Shown in pieces: positions 7,281-11,783 of a stretch of DNA of 11,783 nt. Origin of the DNA: Geobacteraceae bacterium (lineage in GTDB: Bacteria; Desulfobacterota; Desulfuromonadia; Desulfuromonadales; Geopsychrobacteraceae); the NCBI GenBank assembly GCA_027064785.1, contig JAMOPE010000243.1, positions 1 through 11,783 of the forward strand, given 5' to 3'. A model generated the notes under the pieces. That model had not been told where the DNA came from, did no database searches, and was given only the letters and a program-made list of their open reading frames with translations. Made by a program: the position numbers and the translations under genes. Each line of letters starts with the position of its first letter. The stretch's first letter is position 1.

Positions 7281-7374
7281 GTACTCTTCTCATTAGTTCG
7301 TTTGTTTTGTAAAATCTGATAAATGGTCCACACTGGGTGGGCAGTCACTAATTCTCTTTGAGGAGGAGTTCCAA

Positions 7375-8349
7375 ATGAAGAAAATGTTTATGTATCTTTT
7401 GGCTTTTGCTGTTGCAGCCAGCTTTGTTCCTGTTAGCCCGGCTAACGCAATGGAGCAACAGTTTGTTACAATCGGTACCGGTGGTGTTACCGGCGTTTAC
7501 TACCCAACTGGTGGTGCTATTTGTCGTCTGGTTAACAAAACCAGAAAAGAGCACGGTATCCGTTGCTCGGTCGAAAGTACCGGTGGTTCTGTTTACAACC
7601 TGAACACCATTCGTGCTGGCGAACTAGACATGGGTGTTGCTCAGTCTGACTGGCAGTACCATGCATATCACGGCACCAGCAAATTCAAAGACCAAGGTCC
7701 TAACAAGAAACTGCGCGCAGTTTTCTCTGTTCACCCTGAGCCCTTCACTGTTGTTGCCCGTAAAGATGCCAACATCAGAAACTTTGATGACCTCAAAGGT
7801 AAGCGCGTTAACATCGGTAACCCGGGTTCCGGTCAACGTGGCACCATGGAAGTTGTTATGGCAGCCAAAGGCTGGACTAACAAAGATTTCAAACTGGCTT
7901 CCGAGCTGAAGTCCTCTGAGCAGTCTAAAGCTCTGTGCGACAACAAAATTGATGCCATCGTTTTCACCGTTGGTCACCCAAGTGGTTCGATCAAAGAAGC
8001 TTCGACTTCCTGTGACACAACTTTGGTTAACGTCACCGGTCCTGCAATTGACAAGCTTGTCAAAGACAATGACTACTATCGTTATGCAACTATCCCTGGT
8101 GGTATGTATCGTGGCACCCCTGAAGACACCAAGACCTTCGGTGTTGGCGCAACCTTCGTAACGTCTTCTGACGTTCCCGAAGATGTTATCTACAATGTTG
8201 TTAAAGCTGTTTTTGAAAACTTTGACGATTTCAAAAAGCTTCACCCTGCATTCTCTGTCCTGAAAAAAGAAGAAATGATCAAGGACGGCCTGTCTGCACC
8301 TCTTCATCGTGGTGCTGCTAAGTACTACAAAGAAGCTGGTTTGATGTAA
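7375..8349 (+). CDS. TAXI-family TRAP transporter periplasmic binding protein
   Basis: This 324-residue secreted protein captures substrate in the periplasm and delivers it to the TRAP permease. Residues 1-25 are a clear signal peptide (MKK, hydrophobic core, cleavage after ANA). The mature protein starts with the family's [24 protein letters not shown], followed by the conserved [25 protein letters not shown] pattern and [16 protein letters not shown]. Cys50/Cys64 and Cys188/Cys213 could form two disulfides (inference). The substrate cannot be read from sequence; characterised TAXI proteins bind glutamate/glutamine-like or other organic acids. The start is firm: GAGGAGGAG (7360-7368) lies six bases before ATG. 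Codon choice is visibly more biased than in the neighbours (mostly AAC for Asn, GGT for Gly, GTT for Val), as expected for an abundant protein. It is controlled by the sigma-54 promoter upstream and followed by a strong terminator before the permease gene. Confidence 0.96.
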   Translation: MKKMFMYLLAFAVAASFVPVSPANAMEQQFVTIGTGGVTGVYYPTGGAICRLVNKTRKEHGIRCSVESTGGSVYNLNTIRAGELDMGVAQSDWQYHAYHGTSKFKDQGPNKKLRAVFSVHPEPFTVVARKDANIRNFDDLKGKRVNIGNPGSGQRGTMEVVMAAKGWTNKDFKLASELKSSEQSKALCDNKIDAIVFTVGHPSGSIKEASTSCDTTLVNVTGPAIDKLVKDNDYYRYATIPGGMYRGTPEDTKTFGVGATFVTSSDVPEDVIYNVVKAVFENFDDFKKLHPAFSVLKKEEMIKDGLSAPLHRGAAKYYKEAGLM

Positions 8350-8364
8350 TTTATGTGATGCAGT

Positions 8365-8399
8365 AAAAAAATGCACCGTTTCGGCGGTGCATTTTTTTT
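8365..8399 (+). terminator. Rho-independent terminator between binding protein and permease
   Basis: ATGCACCG (8371-8378) pairs perfectly with CGGTGCAT (8385-8392) around TTTCGG. It is flanked by an A-run (8365-8370) and eight T (8392-8399). The flanking A/T runs could make it work in both directions. It starts 15 bases after the binding-protein stop and should cut most transcripts there, leaving partial read-through to the permease. Confidence 0.9.
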
Positions 8400-8494
8400 C
8401 TCTCATCAGCCTTATGGGTGAGTCTGAAGGAACGACTTAGTGATACTTCCCAGAAAGGTTTGATCTATTTTTGTTGCGCTGAAGGATCTCTGTT

Positions 8495-11089
8495 ATGAGC
8501 GAAGTAACAACTCAGATTAAAACCGAAGAAGAACTCCAAGAGATGATTGCCGAAACGGAATCGGGAGCTCGAAATCCAACCGGGTCTTTTCCTAAAAAAG
8601 TTCTGTTTGGGGTGCCGTTGATCTGGACGATTTTTCAACTTTGGTATGCCTCACCCCTGCCGTTCATTTTTAATTTCTTTGTCATAAATGATACTGAGGC
8701 GCGAGCAATTCACCTTGCTTTTGCCGTGTTCCTCGCATTTACAGCCTTTCCGACTTTTAAGAAATCTCCCAAGAACTATATTCCTATTCAGGATTGGGCG
8801 ATGGGGCTGGCCGGTGCCTTCTGTGCCGGTTATCTCTACCTATTTTATAATGAGCTGTCTAGTCGTCCCGGTTTACCGACTCAGATGGACCTGATTGTTT
8901 CGGTTTGTGGCTTGATTCTGCTTCTTGAAGCAACACGACGGGCTCTTGGTCCTCCACTGATGATTGTAGCGCTGATTTTTATCTCCTACACCTTTGGTGG
9001 TCAGTACATGCCCGATGTTATTGCTCACCAAAGTGCCAGTCTGTCAAAAGGTATGTCTCACTACTGGCTGGGAACAGAAGGGGTTTTTGGTGTTGCGCTG
9101 GGTGTTTCCACCGGGATGGTCTTTATGTTCGTCCTTTTTGGGGCCCTTCTTGAGGCCGGTGGCGCCGGTAACTATTTTATCCGTACTGCTTTTGCTGCCC
9201 TTGGGCACCTGAAAGGCGGTCCGGCGAAAGCTGCTGTCGTCTCTTCAGGTTTAACTGGACTTGTTTCTGGTTCTTCTATCGCAAATGTTGTGACAACCGG
9301 AACCTTCACGATCCCGCTAATGAAGAAAGTTGGATTTAAGGCCGAAAAGGCGGGTGCTATCGAAGTTGCCTGCTCGACGAATGGTCAGTTGATGCCCCCG
9401 GTTATGGGCGCTGCTGCCTTCCTGATGGTTGAATATGTCGGAATTACCTACATCGAAGTCATAAAGCACGCATTCCTCCCGGCGATTATCTCTTACGTGG
9501 CGCTGGTTTACATCGTCCACCTTGAAGCTTGTAAAATGGGGCTAAAGGGGATGGAAAAGACTATTACAAAAACAGCGGCACAACGTTTGATGTCTTTTGT
9601 TCTATCGTTCCTAACTATGATTATTCTCGCTGGCGGAACATATTATGGTTTAGGCTGGATCAAGGGTGTTGCCGGTGACGCTACGATTTACGTTGTATCG
9701 GTTCTATTACTCATTGCGTATCTGTTTTTGCTTTGGGTTGCCTGCCGGGTTCCTGAATTGGAGCAAACAACTGAGATTAATGAGCTTCCTCATCTTGGGA
9801 AAACAGCTCAGGCGGGTTACTATTTTCTCCTGCCGGTTGTTGTGCTGATGTGGTGCTTGACTGTTGAACGACTGTCTCCGGCATTGTCAGCTTTTTGGGC
9901 AACAGTATTAATGATTTTTATCCTCCTGACGCAGCGACCGTTGAAAGGCATTTTCCGTAAGGGACAAGGGAAAGAATTTTCCTTTAAATCTGGAATCATG
10001 GATCTGATTGACGGCAGTGTTGCTGGCGCCCGGAATATGATCGGTATTGGTGTTGCGACGTCAGCTGCCGGTATTATTGTTGGTACTGTTACTTTGACCG
10101 GTATCGGGCTGGTTATGACCGAATTTGTCGAGTTTATTTCCGGTGGTAGTTTGATGCTGATCCTGCTGTTTACTGCAATCATCAGTCTAATTCTGGGAAT
10201 GGGCCTACCGACAACGGCTAACTATATTGTTGTGTCGACTCTGATGGCTCCGGTTATCGTTAACCTTGCTGCACAGAATGGTCTGATCGTTCCTCTGATT
10301 GCTGCTCACCTGTTTGTCTTTTATTTCGGGATTCTTGCGGATGATACCCCGCCAGTGGGGTTAGCTGCCTTTGCAGCTGCCGGTATATCGGGGGGTGATC
10401 CGATTAAGACGGGTATACAGGGTTTTATCTACGATATCCGAACAGCGATATTACCCTTCATGTTTATCTTTAATACGAAGTTGCTGATGATCGGAGTCGA
10501 TCATTGGTATCAGCTTGTTATTGTTATTGTTTCTGCTGTTCTTGCAATGCTTTCTTTTGCCGCCGGAACGCAAGGGTATTTTCTGGTTAAATGCCGGGTG
10601 TGGGAGACGGTGATGTTGCTATTGATCGCTCTGATTTTGTTTCGCCCGGGTATCGTCTGGGATAAAATTTTCCCCCCATTGCTTGAAGAACCTGCTACAC
10701 AAATTGTTGAGTATGTCGGTGACATGGACCCGGGTTCATCTCTGCGTATGACGGTTGCCGGCGAAAAGATGAATGGTAAAAAGTTCAAAAAAACACTGAT
10801 GCTGACAATTGGTGATGAGGCTACCGGTGCAGAGAGACTGGGTGCTGTTGGTATTGAAACCCGTGAGGAAGGTGGAAAGATCTATATCGATAATGTTGTT
10901 TTTGGCAGTGTCGCCGAAAAATCGGGCATCGATTTTGATCAGGAAATTCTTCACCTCCAGGTGCCAAGCCACCGCTTGCCACCAGAGCTGATGTATTTTC
11001 CCGCTGTTGGACTCTATATTCTGTTATATGTCATTCAATCTCGCAGGAGAAAGAAAGAGGAAGAGGCAGAACTGGAAGCTGCTGCTTGA
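8495..11089 (+). CDS. Fused TRAP transporter permease (DctQ-DctM type) with C-terminal PDZ-like extension
   Basis: An 864-residue inner-membrane protein that uses an ion gradient to import the substrate delivered by the TAXI protein. After an acidic cytoplasmic tail (1-32), about four or five helices (about 36-165) correspond to the small DctQ-like subunit. The DctM-like part follows with signature stretches GLVSGSSIANVVTTGTFTIP (from about 255), GMGLPTTANYIVVST (from about 568) and ADDTPPVGLAAFAAAGI (from about 615). After residue about 715 comes an extension typical of DUF3394-bearing TAXI permeases, including a PDZ-like stretch (about 778-830, IDNVVFGSVAEKSGIDFDQEIL). A last helix (about 833-849) and an RRRKK tail follow. 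Positive-inside logic places the extension in the periplasm. The start ATG is preceded by GAAGGA (8481-8486) at 8 bases. Expression probably depends on read-through of the terminator at 8365-8399, since no clear promoter is visible in 8400-8494. Confidence 0.95.
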   Translation: MSEVTTQIKTEEELQEMIAETESGARNPTGSFPKKVLFGVPLIWTIFQLWYASPLPFIFNFFVINDTEARAIHLAFAVFLAFTAFPTFKKSPKNYIPIQDWAMGLAGAFCAGYLYLFYNELSSRPGLPTQMDLIVSVCGLILLLEATRRALGPPLMIVALIFISYTFGGQYMPDVIAHQSASLSKGMSHYWLGTEGVFGVALGVSTGMVFMFVLFGALLEAGGAGNYFIRTAFAALGHLKGGPAKAAVVSSGLTGLVSGSSIANVVTTGTFTIPLMKKVGFKAEKAGAIEVACSTNGQLMPPVMGAAAFLMVEYVGITYIEVIKHAFLPAIISYVALVYIVHLEACKMGLKGMEKTITKTAAQRLMSFVLSFLTMIILAGGTYYGLGWIKGVAGDATIYVVSVLLLIAYLFLLWVACRVPELEQTTEINELPHLGKTAQAGYYFLLPVVVLMWCLTVERLSPALSAFWATVLMIFILLTQRPLKGIFRKGQGKEFSFKSGIMDLIDGSVAGARNMIGIGVATSAAGIIVGTVTLTGIGLVMTEFVEFISGGSLMLILLFTAIISLILGMGLPTTANYIVVSTLMAPVIVNLAAQNGLIVPLIAAHLFVFYFGILADDTPPVGLAAFAAAGISGGDPIKTGIQGFIYDIRTAILPFMFIFNTKLLMIGVDHWYQLVIVIVSAVLAMLSFAAGTQGYFLVKCRVWETVMLLLIALILFRPGIVWDKIFPPLLEEPATQIVEYVGDMDPGSSLRMTVAGEKMNGKKFKKTLMLTIGDEATGAERLGAVGIETREEGGKIYIDNVVFGSVAEKSGIDFDQEILHLQVPSHRLPPELMYFPAVGLYILLYVIQSRRRKKEEEAELEAAA

Positions 11090-11098
11090 TATAATTGT

Positions 11099-11139
11099 TT
11101 GTCCCCTGACTTTTCTTTTGAATCGTCAGGTGGAGACAA
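11099..11139 (+). other. Intercistronic hairpin between permease and usp genes
   Basis: CCTGAC (11105-11110) pairs with GTCAGG (11125-11130). An outer stem TTGTC (11099-11103) pairs with GACAA (11135-11139) across a small asymmetric internal loop. No T-run follows, so it is unlikely to be a terminator. It could protect or process the mRNA. Confidence 0.45.
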
Positions 11140-11170
11140 ATAGATAGGCTGAGAGGAAAGAGAGACCATT

Positions 11171-11665
11171 ATGGAAATGAAGATAAATAAAATTCTGGTT
11201 GCCAAAGATTTAAGCAAAGATTCTTCACGGGTGATCCGCTATGCATTGGAACTTGGCTGTAAGTTTCATGCACAGATTCATGTTTTGCATGTTATGCCGA
11301 CTGTTGATTCTTCGGTTCTTAACATGGTTGCGTTGACAATGGGACCAGACAATCTGGCAAAATTTAACGCCGTGAATGAATCAGAATTGTCCGAGAAGAC
11401 CAAAGAGCAGTTGCACGCCATCATTGCGCAGGAAACTGAACTGATGGAGGAGGAGACGATCCATCCACCTCAGGTTGAAGTTCATCATGGGGAACCTGTT
11501 CCAATGATTCTTGAGGTTGCTGATCGTCTTGATGTCGACATGATCGTTCTCGGCAGTCATAGTAAAGGAAAGCTCCATTACGCTTTTCTCGGGAGTGTTG
11601 CTGAAAAGATATTGCGCAAAACAAACCGGGTGGTGACAATCGTCCCTCCTCATGTAGGGCGCTAG
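11171..11665 (+). CDS. Universal stress protein (UspA family)
   Basis: A 164-residue soluble cytoplasmic protein with a single Usp fold: KINKILVAKDLSKDSSRVIRYALEL at the start (Asp13 at the nucleotide-binding position), IHVLHVMP, and the C-terminal DMIVLGSHSKG...LGSVAEKILRKTNRVVTIVP. The ATP-binding signature is normally G-x2-G-x9-G(S/T). Here the first Gly is 128 and the last pair Gly141-Ser142, but the middle Gly is Ser131, so nucleotide binding may be kept but altered. Usp proteins are often encoded with TRAP transporters; TeaD beside the ectoine transporter TeaABC of Halomonas is the known case and modulates uptake. A similar accessory role is inferred. ATG 11171 follows GAGGAAAG (11153-11160) at 10 bases; an ATG two codons later is also possible. 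The gene lies 81 bases after the permease with a hairpin but no terminator between, so it is probably co-transcribed. Confidence 0.94.
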   Translation: MEMKINKILVAKDLSKDSSRVIRYALELGCKFHAQIHVLHVMPTVDSSVLNMVALTMGPDNLAKFNAVNESELSEKTKEQLHAIIAQETELMEEETIHPPQVEVHHGEPVPMILEVADRLDVDMIVLGSHSKGKLHYAFLGSVAEKILRKTNRVVTIVPPHVGR

Positions 11666-11685
11666 CTTTGTGATTTTGATTTTGA

Positions 11686-11719
11686 CCCCGCCGCATGAAT
11701 ATGTGAGCGGGGTTTTTTT
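11686..11719 (+). terminator. Rho-independent terminator after usp
   Basis: CCCCGC (11686-11691) pairs with GCGGGG (11707-11712), with CAT/ATG pairing possible in the loop. Seven T follow (11713-11719). It closes the transporter-usp transcription unit 20 bases after the stop codon. Confidence 0.92.
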
Positions 11720-11733
11720 ATGGCAATTATTTG

Positions 11734-11761
11734 ATTGACAGAGATGTTTTGAAATGTCAAT
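11734..11761 (+). promoter_or_regulatory. Inverted repeat ATTGACA...TGTCAAT, possible operator/promoter of the next gene
   Basis: Seven-base arms at 11734-11740 and 11755-11761 flank 14 bases. The left arm contains a perfect -35 hexamer (TTGACA), but the best -10-like sequence (TATATA, 11761-11766) sits 20 bases away, longer than ideal. It may be a regulator site for a gene beyond the window edge; otherwise nothing is seen in 11720-11783. Confidence 0.3.
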
Positions 11762-11783
11762 ATATAACCGGATTAGTCATATA

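Noticed and set aside
7291..7374. Riboswitch in the leader of the TAXI gene
   Set aside because: Only short ambiguous pairings (CCAC/GTGG near 7328-7340) are visible, and there is no conserved aptamer core or expression platform.
7624..8406. Long minus-strand reading frame opposite the TAXI gene
   Set aside because: It is the antisense shadow of a clear, strongly codon-biased family member and shows no family features or ribosome-binding site of its own. The same applies to the other minus-strand frames over 1-11783.
11099..11139. Terminator between permease and usp
   Set aside because: The stem exists but is interrupted and has no T-run after it.
1..11783. Defence system, prophage, insertion sequence, tRNA or rRNA genes
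   Set aside because: No transposase, integrase, terminal inverted repeats, nuclease/toxin genes or structured RNA genes were recognised; the window is regulatory and transport genes plus asnS.

Overview
The window is 11.8 kb of moderate-G+C bacterial DNA with every recognised gene on the + strand. PAS-type sensor kinases with HEINNP-type phosphoacceptor boxes, a bacteriohemerythrin, an NtrC-class activator with a sigma-54 promoter, and a TAXI-type TRAP transporter with a one-piece fused permease together suggest a free-living anaerobic or microaerophilic deltaproteobacterium, most likely of the Desulfuromonadales (Desulfuromonas/Pelobacter/Geobacter relatives). That placement is inference from gene content, not a database match.

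Left part (1-2249): the 3' portion of a membrane-bound PAS-PAS histidine kinase, whose start lies outside the window, followed 12 bases later by a bacteriohemerythrin gene. The hemerythrin reading frame is broken by an apparent one-base loss near position 2053, although all its iron ligands survive across the two frames. Positions 2250-2400 hold a weak terminator-like hairpin and a possible promoter for the next gene.

Middle part (2401-7058): asnS (asparaginyl-tRNA synthetase) runs directly into a two-component system. The asnS stop codon lies in the first of 17 perfect TTC(T/A)AGG heptamers (3787-3905). These heptamers are translated as six copies of GSRFKVL at the N-terminus of the next gene, a histidine kinase with a periplasmic SBP_bac_3 amino-acid-binding-type sensor domain. 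That reading frame stays open only because every third heptamer is the TTCAAGG form. A second, degenerate heptamer run (CCTTGNN, the reverse complement of NNCAAGG) follows and encodes part of the signal peptide. The kinase gene overlaps by 8 bases a sigma-54-dependent response regulator (receiver, AAA+ with GAFTGA, Fis-type HTH).

Right part (7059-11783): a 316-base intergenic region holds GTTATA half-sites, including a perfect palindrome, and about 185 bases downstream of that palindrome a -24/-12 sigma-54 promoter with exact spacing. It precedes a TAXI-family periplasmic binding protein, a strong intercistronic terminator, an 864-residue fused TRAP permease with a C-terminal PDZ-like/DUF3394-type extension, and a universal stress protein gene closed by a terminator.

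The most economical reading is one circuit. The sensor kinase binds an extracytoplasmic amino-acid-like ligand and phosphorylates the regulator. The regulator binds the GTTATA sites and drives the sigma-54 promoter of the TRAP transporter, with the binding protein made in excess of the permease and a Usp protein as an accessory. The heptamer array at the start of the sensor gene could make this circuit phase-variable, because gain or loss of one or two heptamers would abolish the kinase frame.
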